DNA from: Mycolicibacterium psychrotolerans
GTDB taxonomy: Bacteria; Actinomycetota; Actinomycetes; Mycobacteriales; Mycobacteriaceae
Assembly (NCBI RefSeq): GCF_010729305.1
Contig: NZ_AP022574.1
Span: 2,356,001-2,420,000 of the forward strand
Direction: 5' to 3'
Length of the DNA stretch: 64,000 nucleotides
Shown: positions 1-8,092 of the stretch, one piece after another
Numbering within the stretch: the first letter of the stretch is position 1
Layout of the letters: every line of letters starts with the position of its first letter
The notes under the pieces: model-generated
What the model saw: only the letters and a program-made list of their open reading frames with translations
Database searches by the model: none
Told to the model about the DNA's origin: nothing
Position numbers and translations under genes: made by a program

Positions 1-815
1 GCGCCGGCACGGCCCGGCGCTCGCTGCCCGATGCGGGCCTGCCCAAGATCGTCGCCGGGGCGATGAAGCGGCGCGCGCAGGAGACCGCCGGACGCGCCGA
101 CGACGTGCACGCCCGGCGGCTCGACGATGCCCGTGCCCGGCTCGAGGCGGCCGAGCGCGCGGTGCGCGACGACGAGACCCTGGTCCTGGACCTGCCGGAC
201 ACCGTGGTGCCGGCGGGGCGAACATTGCTGCGGTGCAACGATGTCCGTCTCGAGCGAGGCGGGCGGCAGGTGCTCGCCGGGGTGAACCTGACGGTGCGCG
301 GTCCCGAGCGGATCGCCCTGACCGGGCGCAACGGCAGCGGAAAGACCACGCTGTTGCGAATACTGCTCGGGGAGATCCCGCCCGACGGCGGCACGGTCGA
401 GCGCTTCGACGGCCGGATCGCCTACCTCTCGCAGCGGTTGGATCTGCTCGACGACGAGCGCACGGTGGCAGACAACCTCGCCACGGCCGCCCCGACGCTG
501 TCCGTGACGCGCCGACGGCATCTGCTGGCACAATTCCTGTTTCGCGGTGACGCTGTTGATCTGCCGGTCGGCGCGCTGTCGGGCGGGGAGCGACTGCGCG
601 CGACGCTGGCGTGCGTGCTGTTCGCGGAACCGGCGCCGCAGCTGCTGCTGCTCGACGAACCGACCAACAACCTGGATCTGGTCAGCGTCGCCCAGCTCGA
701 AGCCGCACTGGCCGCCTATCGGGGCGCGTTCGTCGTCGTCAGCCACGACGACGCGTTCCTGGCCGGGATCGGCGTCGACCGCACCCTGGACATCGACGAC
801 GGTGTGCTGCGCTGA
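1..815 (+). CDS. ABC-F family ATP-binding protein, C-terminal part (5' end outside window)
   Basis: The frame is already open at base 3, so this is the 3' end of a longer gene; about 270 residues are visible. They form the linker and the second nucleotide-binding domain of a soluble ABC-F (Uup/EttA-type) protein. Walker A GRNGSGKTT lies near 324-350, the signature LSGGERLRATL near 576-608, and Walker B LLLLDEPTNNLDL near 645-683, followed by the switch histidine in VVSHDDAFL. No membrane segment is present. ABC-F proteins act on ribosomes, and some give resistance to ribosome-targeting antibiotics; which subtype this is cannot be told from half the protein. An internal ATG at 63 is not the real start, because the family sequence continues upstream of it. 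Confidence 0.93.
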   Translation, partial: AGTARRSLPDAGLPKIVAGAMKRRAQETAGRADDVHARRLDDARARLEAAERAVRDDETLVLDLPDTVVPAGRTLLRCNDVRLERGGRQVLAGVNLTVRGPERIALTGRNGSGKTTLLRILLGEIPPDGGTVERFDGRIAYLSQRLDLLDDERTVADNLATAAPTLSVTRRRHLLAQFLFRGDAVDLPVGALSGGERLRATLACVLFAEPAPQLLLLDEPTNNLDLVSVAQLEAALAAYRGAFVVVSHDDAFLAGIGVDRTLDIDDGVLR

Positions 816-818
816 CCC

Positions 819-2813
819 TCAGGCGTTTTCGGCCGCGGCCAGCGCGGCCCGGCCGAACGCACAGTCGACGGTGTCACACAGCCGGCGCAGCGTCTCGACG
901 CCGCGCGGATCACCCAACTGCACCGCGTCGGCCGCCGCCCTCAGCGCGACGGCGTGCTGCCCGCCGCGTTCGGCGGCCTTGACGGCATCGCGCACCGCCG
1001 CCACCGCGCCGTGGGAGTCCCGGCGCGCCGCGGTGGTCCACGCCCGGGCCAGCGCCAGCTCCGGTGCGAACAGCATCGACTTCAACCCGTGCCGGGACTC
1101 CGCGCGCGCCAACGCCTTTCCCGCCTCGACGGTCTCCCCGAGCCGGCCCAGCGCCTGCGCCAGCAGCATCCACGCCAGCGGCCCCCACGAGTACCCCGTC
1201 GGCGCCAGCGCCACGGCCGCGTCCCGCAACAGGGGAACCGCCCGCGGCGTCTCACCGGTCGCGATCAGCACGTCGGCCGTCAGCACCTCGCCGATCGCGC
1301 GTCCGGGCTGCCTGCGCTGGGCGAAATCGGTGAGCCGCTGCGCCAGCGCAAGCGCCCTGTCGGGTTCGCCGTTCAGCAGCAGCGCGGTGGTTTGACCGAA
1401 GCCGCTGGTGAACCGCAGCAGCCCCGGTTGCCCGGCCGACATGGCCCGCTCGGCCAGCGCGTCGACCTCGGCCAGCCGGCCCATCCGGGCCGCGCACAAC
1501 GCCGCCGCCGAACCCGCCCACCCGATCGCGGTCTCGTCGGCGATCGTAGAGTCCAGCACCTGGTGTGCGAGTTCGGTTGCGCGACCCAGGTTTCCGGCGT
1601 TCATGGCGAAGGTGGCCGACAGCGCGTCGAGCGTCGTGCGTGCCGCCGCGGAGCTGACCTTGCCGCGGGTCGCCTGCAGGAACGCCGTGGCGCGTTCCGG
1701 TTCGGACAGCATCCAGAACTGGTTGGCCGCGGTGGGCAGGGCCCAGGCCATCAGCTCCTCTTCGCCCAGCGCGCCGGGATCGATCTCGGCGAGCACCGCG
1801 TCGGCGTCACGGCCGCGGCCCTGCCACGCCAGCGCGTACCCGACCGTGAGACGCGCGTCCAGAACCGGCTCCCGCTCGAGCACGGCCCGGCCCAGCCGTT
1901 CGCTGAGTTCCAGATCGCCCAGCCGTAGCGCATCGCGCGCGGCCGCGCACACCTCGGCCACCGGCTGCGGCCGGTCGCTGCCGATGGCGAGCGTCGCCAG
2001 CCGCAGCCGGCCGACCACTCCGCGCGGCCCCGCCGCGGCCAGGCGCCCCACCACCGCGGTGCGCAGCCGCCGCAGGTCGGGGCCGCCCAGCTCGCCGCGC
2101 ACCGCGTCGCAGAACAGCGGGTGCGCCGCACGCACCCCGTCGTCGTCGACGGCGATCGCGCCGGTCTGCACGGCCTCGTCGACGGCGTGTGCGCTGGTCA
2201 GCACCGCCACGTCCTCCAGGCTGAGCGGTTCGTACACCGACAGGACCTCCAGCACCCGGCGGGAGGCGGCGGGCAGGGCGTCGACGAAGTCGGTCACCTG
2301 CGCCATGAGCCGGGCGTCATCGTGGCCCGGCGGGTCCACGTCGACGCGGGTCACCAGGCCGTCCCGCCACAGCGCGGCGATCTCGGCGGGGGCCTCGTTG
2401 TCGCTGGCGGACAACAGTATTCGCACTGTCGCGCCCACGGCCAGCTGGTAGACCAGCGCCGCCGAGAGCGGGTCGAGCAGATGCGCGTCGTCGATCACCA
2501 ACAGCCGGCCATCGCCCAGACTCTCGCGGGCGACGCGCAGCACCGCTGCGGTCTTCCCGACCTCGGGCACCTCGAGGAGATGTTCGAAGGCCGCGAACGG
2601 TATCGACCGGCGCGCCGAGGTGGCGTGCACCCAGTCGACTCGGGGGAAGTCGGCGCCGAGGCGCTCGACCGCGCGGCGCGTCAGCCAGGTCTTGCCGACG
2701 CCGGCGGGCCCGATCAGCGCCGCGCCCGAGCGGTGCGCCACGCCCGACTCGAGTTGTGCCAGCGCAGGTTCGTCCGGTGCGGTCACCCAGGGGACAGGCG
2801 CGGGGACAGGCAC
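819..2813 (-). CDS. Large P-loop ATPase with TPR-like repeats, LuxR-regulator-like but without HTH (Rv1204c-like)
   Basis: A 664-residue protein starting at GTG 2813. The first 160 residues hold a P-loop (GPAGVGKTW) and a Walker B-like LLVIDDAHLLD, as in the ATPase domain of large LuxR-family (LAL) regulators. The rest is alpha-helical and rich in Ala/Leu, resembling the TPR-like sensor region of that group. LAL proteins normally end with a LuxR helix-turn-helix; here the C-terminus (CDTVDCAFGRAALAAAENA) shows none. The position next to the LOG gene and fadD6 matches Rv1204c of M. tuberculosis. It could be a signalling ATPase acting through a partner. It is divergent from the LOG gene with 29 bp between starts, and each start has its own TANNNT box. 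Confidence 0.85.
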   Translation of the reverse strand: MPVPAPVPWVTAPDEPALAQLESGVAHRSGAALIGPAGVGKTWLTRRAVERLGADFPRVDWVHATSARRSIPFAAFEHLLEVPEVGKTAAVLRVARESLGDGRLLVIDDAHLLDPLSAALVYQLAVGATVRILLSASDNEAPAEIAALWRDGLVTRVDVDPPGHDDARLMAQVTDFVDALPAASRRVLEVLSVYEPLSLEDVAVLTSAHAVDEAVQTGAIAVDDDGVRAAHPLFCDAVRGELGGPDLRRLRTAVVGRLAAAGPRGVVGRLRLATLAIGSDRPQPVAEVCAAARDALRLGDLELSERLGRAVLEREPVLDARLTVGYALAWQGRGRDADAVLAEIDPGALGEEELMAWALPTAANQFWMLSEPERATAFLQATRGKVSSAAARTTLDALSATFAMNAGNLGRATELAHQVLDSTIADETAIGWAGSAAALCAARMGRLAEVDALAERAMSAGQPGLLRFTSGFGQTTALLLNGEPDRALALAQRLTDFAQRRQPGRAIGEVLTADVLIATGETPRAVPLLRDAAVALAPTGYSWGPLAWMLLAQALGRLGETVEAGKALARAESRHGLKSMLFAPELALARAWTTAARRDSHGAVAAVRDAVKAAERGGQHAVALRAAADAVQLGDPRGVETLRRLCDTVDCAFGRAALAAAENA

Positions 2814-2819
2814 CGCCGG

Positions 2820-2825
2820 AGTCTA
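2820..2825 (-). promoter_or_regulatory. -10 box for leaderless Rv1204c-like mRNA
   Basis: TAGACT on the minus strand, 6 nt before GTG 2813. This leaves no room for a ribosome binding site, so the transcript probably begins at the start codon. Confidence 0.6.
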
Positions 2826-2829
2826 TGGC

Positions 2830-2835
2830 TAAGTT
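2830..2835 (+). promoter_or_regulatory. -10 box for leaderless LOG-family mRNA
   Basis: TAAGTT, 7 nt before GTG 2843. It lies back to back with the opposite promoter, so the two -35 regions must overlap the other gene's start. Confidence 0.6.
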
Positions 2836-2842
2836 TTAGCTC

Positions 2843-3400
2843 GTGTCCTGCGAACCTGACCGTCGGTGGGCCGTCTGCGTCTATTGCGCCTCGGGCCCCA
2901 CCCATCCCGATCTTCTCGACCTCGCGCGCCGGGTCGGCACCGGCATCGCCGACCGGGGCTGGGCGCTGGTGTCCGGTGGCGGCAACGTCTCGGCGATGGG
3001 AGAGGTGGCCGCCGCGGCCCGCTCCCACGGCGGCCACACCATCGGGGTCATCCCCAAGGCGCTCGTGCACCGCGAGGTCGCCGACACCGAGGCCGACGAG
3101 CTCGTCGTCACCGACACCATGCGTGAGCGCAAACAGGTGATGGAAGACCGGGCCGACGCGTTCATCGCGCTGCCCGGCGGCATCGGCACGCTCGAGGAAT
3201 TCTTCGAAGCCTGGACAGCGGGCTATTTGGGTATGCACTCCAAGCCGATCGTGATGCTCGACACCCTCGGGCACTACGACGGACTGCTGGCCTGGCTACG
3301 CGGGCTGGTCGGAAGCGGGTACGTCGCTGAGGGCGCACTGGAGCGTCTGATCGTCGTCGACGACGTCGAGTCCGCTCTGGCCGCGTGCGCGCCCGGCTAG
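2843..3400 (+). CDS. LOG family protein, nucleoside 5'-monophosphate phosphoribohydrolase (Rv1205-like)
   Basis: A 185-residue protein with GTG start. It carries the two LOG signatures: GGGNVSAMGEVA near residue 47 and PGGIGTLEEFFEAW near residue 110, with the ERKQVM segment that contributes the arginine of the active site. Family members release the free base from cytokinin riboside monophosphates or other nucleotides. The M. tuberculosis paralogue Rv1205 has been linked to cytokinin production. The gene precedes fadD6 by 33 bp and may be co-transcribed with it, although fadD6 has its own strong ribosome binding site. Confidence 0.92.
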   Translation: MSCEPDRRWAVCVYCASGPTHPDLLDLARRVGTGIADRGWALVSGGGNVSAMGEVAAAARSHGGHTIGVIPKALVHREVADTEADELVVTDTMRERKQVMEDRADAFIALPGGIGTLEEFFEAWTAGYLGMHSKPIVMLDTLGHYDGLLAWLRGLVGSGYVAEGALERLIVVDDVESALAACAPG

Positions 3401-3433
3401 GGTGACCGACACAACGAGCGGGAGGAGCGGGGA

Positions 3434-5242
3434 ATGAGTGGGAAGTCCGGCAAACGGAGCAGTGTCGGGGTGCTCGACATCGCGGGCCAGGTACCGGGAC
3501 TGCTGATGGACACGCCCACGATCCTGCAGGGGGTCGTCACCGGATTCCTGGCCCGCCCGACGGCGAAGACGTCCATCGGCAAGGTGTTCCAGGACCGTGC
3601 GGGCCGTTACGCGGACAAGGTGTTCATCAAGTTCGAGGACACCGAGCTGACGTACGGCGAGGCCAATGAGACGGTCAACCGCTACGCCTCGGTGCTGGCG
3701 GCGCGCGGGGTCGGCCACGGCGACGTCGTCGGTGTCATGCTGCGCAATTCGCCCGACTCTGTGCTGCTGATGCTCGCCGTGGTCAAGTGCGGCGCGATCG
3801 CCGGCATGCTCAATTACCACCAGCGCGGTGACGTGCTCAAGCACAGCCTCGGGCTGCTCGAGGCGAGGGTCGTCGTCACCGAGGTGGACCTGGTGGAGCC
3901 GATCAACGAGAGCGGCGCGGACACCTCCGGTCTGGTCACCGTCGACGAGATGAAGCAGCTCGCCGCCACCGCACCGACCACCAACCCGGCCACCACCTCG
4001 GCGGTGCTCGCCAAGGACAAGGCGTTCTACATCTTCACCTCGGGCACCACCGGCATGCCGAAGGCCAGCGTGATGACCCACTACCGCTGGCTGCGCGCGC
4101 TGGCCGGGTTCGGCGGCCTGGGAATGCGGCTGAACAGCAGCGACACGCTGTACTGCTGCCTGCCGCTCTACCACAACAACGCACTGACCGTCGCGCTGTC
4201 GTCTGTGCTGAACTCCGGCGCGACCCTCGCCCTGGGCAAGTCCTTCTCGGCCTCGAAGTTCTGGGACGACGTCATCCGCTACGAGGCCACCGCGTTCGTC
4301 TACATCGGTGAGATCTGCACCTATCTGTTGGGCAAGGAGGAGAAGCCCACCGACCGCCAGCACAAGGTGCGGGTCATCGCGGGCAACGGTCTGCGCCCGG
4401 CGATCTGGGACGACTTCACCGAGCGGTTCGGCATCAAGCGGGTCTGCGAGTTCTACGCCGCCAGCGAGGGCAACACCGCGTTCGTCAACGTCCTCAACAT
4501 CGACAAGACCACCGGGATCTGCCCGACGCCGGTCGCTTTCGTCGAATACGACCAGGACACCGGCGAGCCCAAGCGGGACGAGAAGGGCCGGCTGCGCAGG
4601 GTCAAGAACGGCCAGCCGGGTCTGCTGCTGTCCAAGGTGAGCAACTTCCAGCCCTTCGACGGCTACACAGACAAGGATGCCACCGAGAAGAAGCTGGTCC
4701 GCGACGCCTTCAAGGAGGGCGACGTCTGGTTCAACACCGGAGACCTGATGCGCGCGCAGGGCTTCGGGCACGCCGCGTTCACCGACCGGCTCGGCGACAC
4801 GTTCCGGTGGAAGGGCGAGAACGTCGCCACCACCGAGGTCGAGGCGGCGATCTCGACCGACCCTCAGGTCGAGGAGGCGACGGTCTTCGGCGTCGAGGTG
4901 CCCGGCGCGGGCGGCCGGGCCGGGATGGCGGCGGTGCAGCTCAAGGAGGGCCAGGAGTTCGACGGCAAATCGCTCGCCAAGGCGGCCTTCGACAAACTGC
5001 CCGGCTATGCGGTGCCGCTGTTCGTCCGGGTGGTCGAGGAGCTGGCGCACACGTCGACGTTCAAGAGCCAGAAGGGCGATCTGCGCAAGGAGGGCTACGG
5101 CAAGGCCTCCGGCGACGACGACGACACCGAGGACGTCGAGATCGACGACCCGATCTACGTGCTGTCCGGCAAGGACGAGGGCTACGTGCCGTTCTACGAC
5201 GAGTACCCCGAAGAGGTCGCGGCGGGCAAGAAGCCCAAGTAG
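3434..5242 (+). CDS. fadD6: Long/very-long-chain fatty acyl-CoA synthetase FadD6
   Basis: A 602-residue member of the AMP-binding superfamily, FATP-like subgroup. The adenylation motif YIFTSGTTGMPKASVMTH lies near residues 197-214; NTGDLMRAQGFGHAAFTDRLGDTFRWKGENV near 435-465 supplies the catalytic Asp/Arg hinge (quoted here only as GDLM...DRLGDTFRWKGEN). A C-terminal lysine lies in STFKSQKGDLRKEG. It activates fatty acids to acyl-CoA, probably at the inner membrane face. ATG 3434 follows a strong GGAGGAGCGGGG site. An acidic stretch (GDDDDTEDVEIDD) near residue 560 is a small oddity. The gene is followed by a 49-bp palindrome that may end transcription. Confidence 0.95.
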   Translation: MSGKSGKRSSVGVLDIAGQVPGLLMDTPTILQGVVTGFLARPTAKTSIGKVFQDRAGRYADKVFIKFEDTELTYGEANETVNRYASVLAARGVGHGDVVGVMLRNSPDSVLLMLAVVKCGAIAGMLNYHQRGDVLKHSLGLLEARVVVTEVDLVEPINESGADTSGLVTVDEMKQLAATAPTTNPATTSAVLAKDKAFYIFTSGTTGMPKASVMTHYRWLRALAGFGGLGMRLNSSDTLYCCLPLYHNNALTVALSSVLNSGATLALGKSFSASKFWDDVIRYEATAFVYIGEICTYLLGKEEKPTDRQHKVRVIAGNGLRPAIWDDFTERFGIKRVCEFYAASEGNTAFVNVLNIDKTTGICPTPVAFVEYDQDTGEPKRDEKGRLRRVKNGQPGLLLSKVSNFQPFDGYTDKDATEKKLVRDAFKEGDVWFNTGDLMRAQGFGHAAFTDRLGDTFRWKGENVATTEVEAAISTDPQVEEATVFGVEVPGAGGRAGMAAVQLKEGQEFDGKSLAKAAFDKLPGYAVPLFVRVVEELAHTSTFKSQKGDLRKEGYGKASGDDDDTEDVEIDDPIYVLSGKDEGYVPFYDEYPEEVAAGKKPK

Positions 5243-5247
5243 CGAGT

Positions 5248-5296
5248 GATTTCGGCGTGCTTGTCGTCGCTCAGCGTCGATAATCACGCCGAAATC
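5248..5296. repeat. 49-bp palindromic intergenic element, copy 1
   Basis: Perfect 12-bp inverted arms GATTTCGGCGTG (5248-5259) and CACGCCGAAATC (5285-5296) around a 25-bp loop. A second copy with the same arms and the same loop length lies at 61946-61994. Here it sits between the fadD6 stop and the folP2 promoter and could terminate fadD6 transcripts, but it lacks a T-run. Confidence 0.85.
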
Positions 5297-5306
5297 TCCC
5301 CGCCCG

Positions 5307-5312
5307 TAGCCT
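5307..5312 (+). promoter_or_regulatory. -10 box for leaderless folP2-gpgS mRNA
   Basis: TAGCCT, 7 nt before GTG 5320. The GGGAGG between box and start is too close to serve as a ribosome binding site, so a leaderless start fits better. Confidence 0.55.
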
Positions 5313-5319
5313 GGGAGGC

Positions 5320-6195
5320 GTGGAGCGGACTTTTCTCGGGCGGCCGGTGGCCGGTGATCGCGCGCTGATCATGGCGATCGTGAACCGGACGCCGGATTCG
5401 TTCTACGACCGCGGCGCCACGTTCACCGACGAGGCCGCCAAGCAGGCGGCCCACCGCGTGGTCGCCGACGGCGCCGACATCGTCGACGTCGGCGGGGTGA
5501 AGGCGGGGCCGGGGCAGACCGTCGGCGTCGACGAGGAGATCGCCCGGGTAGTGCCGTTCATCGAATGGCTGCGGGCCACCTTCCCCGACCAGTTGATCAG
5601 CGTCGACACCTGGCGCGCCGAGGTCGCCAAGCAGGCGTGCGCGGCCGGGGCGGACCTCATCAACGACACCTGGGGTGGGGCCGATCCGGATCTGGCGGCC
5701 GTCGCGGCCGAGTTCGACGCGGGTCTGGTGTGTTCGCACACCGGCGGTGCGGTGCCCCGGACCCGGCCGTTCCGGGTGAACTACGGGATCACCGAGCGCG
5801 GCGTGGTCGACGACGTGCTCGCCGAGGTGTCCGCGGCCGCCGAGCGCGCGGTGGCGCTCGGGGTGCGACGGGACGGCATCGTCATCGATCCGACCCACGA
5901 TTTCGGCAAGAACACTTACCACGGTCTTAGTTTGTTGCGCCATGTGAAAGAGCTTGTAAACACTGGATGGCCCGTCCTGATGGCGCTGAGCAACAAGGAT
6001 TTCGTCGGGGAGACTCTGGGGGTGGGACTCACCGACCGCCTCGAGGGCACCCTGGCTGCGACCGCGCTCGCCGCCGCCGACGGTGCCGCGATGTTCCGGG
6101 TGCACGAGGTGGGCCCCACACGTCGGGTACTGGAGATGGTGGCGTCGATCCACGGCGTCCGTCCACCGCAACGCACGGTGAGAGGACTGGCATGA
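5320..6195 (+). CDS. folP2: Dihydropteroate synthase-like protein FolP2
   Basis: A 291-residue TIM-barrel protein of the pterin-binding family. The first strand reads MAIVNRTPDSFYDRG, close to the family's N-terminal signature, and IVDVGG marks the second. The usual ESTRPG loop that binds pABA/sulfonamide in true dihydropteroate synthases is replaced by VKAGPG. ISVDTWR and LINDTWGG are present, while the last-strand SHR-type motif is not evident. M. tuberculosis has two copies, and FolP2 (Rv1207) is reported not to replace FolP1. The gene overlaps gpgS by ATGA, which points to a role beside glucosylglycerate rather than folate. The start is GTG 5320. Confidence 0.9.
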   Translation: MERTFLGRPVAGDRALIMAIVNRTPDSFYDRGATFTDEAAKQAAHRVVADGADIVDVGGVKAGPGQTVGVDEEIARVVPFIEWLRATFPDQLISVDTWRAEVAKQACAAGADLINDTWGGADPDLAAVAAEFDAGLVCSHTGGAVPRTRPFRVNYGITERGVVDDVLAEVSAAAERAVALGVRRDGIVIDPTHDFGKNTYHGLSLLRHVKELVNTGWPVLMALSNKDFVGETLGVGLTDRLEGTLAATALAAADGAAMFRVHEVGPTRRVLEMVASIHGVRPPQRTVRGLA

Positions 6196-7151
6196 CGGTG
6201 TTGTCTGATCGCGTCACGGACACGGTCGCCGATGGGATGGCCGGGCACCGCTGGCTGACCGATCACAGCTGGAGCCGGCCGTCCTGGACGGTCGCCGAGT
6301 TGGAGGCCGCCAAGAAGGGCCGCACGGTCTCGGTCGTGCTGCCCGCGCTGAACGAGGAGGAGACGGTCGCCGGGGTGGTCGAGACGATCACCCCTTTGCT
6401 CGGCGGGCTGGTCGACGAGCTCATCGTGCTGGACTCCGGCTCCACCGACGACACCGAGATCCGCGCGGTCGCCGCGGGCGCACGGGTGGTCAGCCGCGAG
6501 GTCGCGCTGCCCGAGGTGGCCCCCCAGCCCGGCAAGGGTGAGGTGCTGTGGCGCTCGCTCGCCGCGACCACCGGCGACCTGATCGCGTTCGTCGACTCCG
6601 ACCTGCTGGACCCGGACCCGATGTTCGTGCCCAAGCTGCTCGGCCCGCTGCTCACCGCGGAGGGCGTGCATCTGGTCAAGGGTTTCTACCGGCGCCCGCT
6701 CAAGGTCAGCGGCCGCGAGGACGCCAACGGGGGCGGCCGCGTCACCGAGCTGGTGGCCCGTCCGCTGCTGGCCGCGCTTCGGCCCGAGCTGTCGTGCCTG
6801 TACCAGCCGCTGGGCGGCGAGTACGCCGGCACCCGGGAGCTGCTCACCGCGGTGCCGTTCGCGCCGGGCTACGGCGTGGAGATCGGTCTGCTCGTCGACA
6901 CCTATGACCGGCTGGGACTCGACGCCATCGCCCAGGTCAACCTCGGGGTGCGCACCCACCGCAACCGCCCGCTGACCGAGCTCGCCGCGATGAGCCGCCA
7001 GGTCATCGGCACGCTGCTGCAGCGCTGCGGTGTCCCGGACTCCGGGGTCGGGCTGACCCAATTCTTCGCCGACGGCGAGGACTACACGCCGCGGACGTCG
7101 GCCGTGTCGCTGGACGACCGGCCGCCGATGATCACGCTGCGCCCGCGCTGA
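6192..7151 (+). CDS. gpgS: Glucosyl-3-phosphoglycerate synthase GpgS
   Basis: A 319-residue GT81 glycosyltransferase that joins glucose from a nucleotide sugar to 3-phosphoglycerate, the first step of methylglucose lipopolysaccharide synthesis. The Rossmann-like N-terminus has VSVVLPALNEEETV near residue 36 and DSGSTDDTE near 71; the metal-binding DSD triad is in FVDSDLLDPDP near residue 126; GGEYAGTRELLTAVPF follows. Length matches the M. tuberculosis enzyme (about 324). ATG 6192 overlaps the folP2 stop by four bases, so translation is coupled. The reading frame is open upstream inside folP2, but those codons are not conserved family sequence. Confidence 0.95.
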   Translation: MTVLSDRVTDTVADGMAGHRWLTDHSWSRPSWTVAELEAAKKGRTVSVVLPALNEEETVAGVVETITPLLGGLVDELIVLDSGSTDDTEIRAVAAGARVVSREVALPEVAPQPGKGEVLWRSLAATTGDLIAFVDSDLLDPDPMFVPKLLGPLLTAEGVHLVKGFYRRPLKVSGREDANGGGRVTELVARPLLAALRPELSCLYQPLGGEYAGTRELLTAVPFAPGYGVEIGLLVDTYDRLGLDAIAQVNLGVRTHRNRPLTELAAMSRQVIGTLLQRCGVPDSGVGLTQFFADGEDYTPRTSAVSLDDRPPMITLRPR

Positions 7152-7184
7152 CGGTTTGTCACCGGTGTCGGGCAGTATCGACGT

Positions 7185-7493
7185 GTGACGCTCGTGCTGC
7201 TCTACCTCGTGGTGCTCGTGCTGGTCGGGATCGTGCTGTTCGCGATCGGGAGTGTGCTGTTCGGCCGGGGCGAGGTGCTGCCCCCTCTCCCGCAGGCGAC
7301 GACGGCCACGGTGCTTCCCGCGACGGGCGTCACCGGCGCCGACGTCGACGCGCTGAAATTCACTCAGACGCTGCGCGGCTACAAGGCCAGCGAGGTCGAC
7401 TGGGTGCTCGAGCGGCTGGGCCGCGAGATCGACGAGCTGCGCGGTGAGCTGGCGGCCACCCGGGCGTCCGAGACGGCGGGCGGCGAGGCGTGA
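7185..7493 (+). CDS. Small membrane-anchored protein with DivIVA-like segment (Rv1209-like)
   Basis: A 102-residue protein starting at GTG 7185. Residues 3-25 form one hydrophobic membrane helix (LVLLYLVVLVLVGIVLFAI). The C-terminal half, around TLRGYKASEVDWVLERLGRE, resembles the DivIVA/SepF-type segment FRRxLRGYxxxEVD found in actinobacterial polar-growth proteins, and then turns into a short charged helix. It probably sits at the membrane and binds a partner through the DivIVA-like part. It overlaps tag by GTGA at 7490, so the two are translated together. Confidence 0.85.
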   Translation: MTLVLLYLVVLVLVGIVLFAIGSVLFGRGEVLPPLPQATTATVLPATGVTGADVDALKFTQTLRGYKASEVDWVLERLGREIDELRGELAATRASETAGGEA

Positions 7494-8092
7494 GCGAAGC
7501 GCCGTCGGACGACCGGATCCGGTGCGGCTGGATCGACCGCTCACGCCTGTCGCCCGAGGATTTCGTGCTCTACCGCGACTACCACGACAGCGAGTGGGGA
7601 CGTCCGCTGCGCGACTCGGCGGCGCTGTTCGAACGGATCAGCCTCGAGGCCTTTCAGAGCGGGCTGTCGTGGCTGATCATCCTTCGCAAGCGGGACAACT
7701 TCCGCGCGGCGTTCGACGGCTTCGACGTCGAACGCGTCGCCCGCTACACCGAACGCGACGTCGACCGGTTGATGGCCGACCCGGGCATCGTGCGCAACCG
7801 GTCGAAGATCACCGCGACCGTCTCCAACGCCCGCGCCACGGCCGACCTCGCCGACGCGGGCGAGGACCTGGCCGAGCTGCTGTGGTCGTTCGCACCCACT
7901 GACCGCGCCACCCGGTCGCGGCCGGGGGATCTGTCGGCGGTCGCCGCCGTCACCGCGGAATCCACCGCGATGGCCAAGGAGCTCAAGCGACGGGGCTTCC
8001 GTTTCGTCGGCCCGACGACGGCCTATGCGCTGATGCAGGCCACCGGCATGGTCGACGACCACGTGGCCGACTGCTGGGTGCCGCGCGCATGA
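7490..8092 (+). CDS. tag: DNA-3-methyladenine glycosylase I
   Basis: A 200-residue enzyme that removes 3-methyladenine from alkylated DNA. Family blocks are all present: the N-terminal IRCGWID, YHDSEWGRPLRDSAALFE near residues 29-46, and EAFQSGLSWLIILRKRDNFR near 54-73. The zinc ligands expected of Tag (one Cys and one His near the N-terminus, His and Cys near the C-terminus) can be matched to RCGW, YHD and DDHVADCW. The start is GTG 7490 inside the stop of the preceding gene, and its own stop overlaps the next gene by ATGA. It is the Rv1210 (tagA) counterpart. Confidence 0.95.
   Translation: MSEAPSDDRIRCGWIDRSRLSPEDFVLYRDYHDSEWGRPLRDSAALFERISLEAFQSGLSWLIILRKRDNFRAAFDGFDVERVARYTERDVDRLMADPGIVRNRSKITATVSNARATADLADAGEDLAELLWSFAPTDRATRSRPGDLSAVAAVTAESTAMAKELKRRGFRFVGPTTAYALMQATGMVDDHVADCWVPRA

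Noticed and set aside
3296..5287. A 663-codon open frame on the minus strand opposite fadD6
   Set aside because: Low-complexity, Leu/Arg/Gly-rich translation without motifs, entirely antisense to fadD6.
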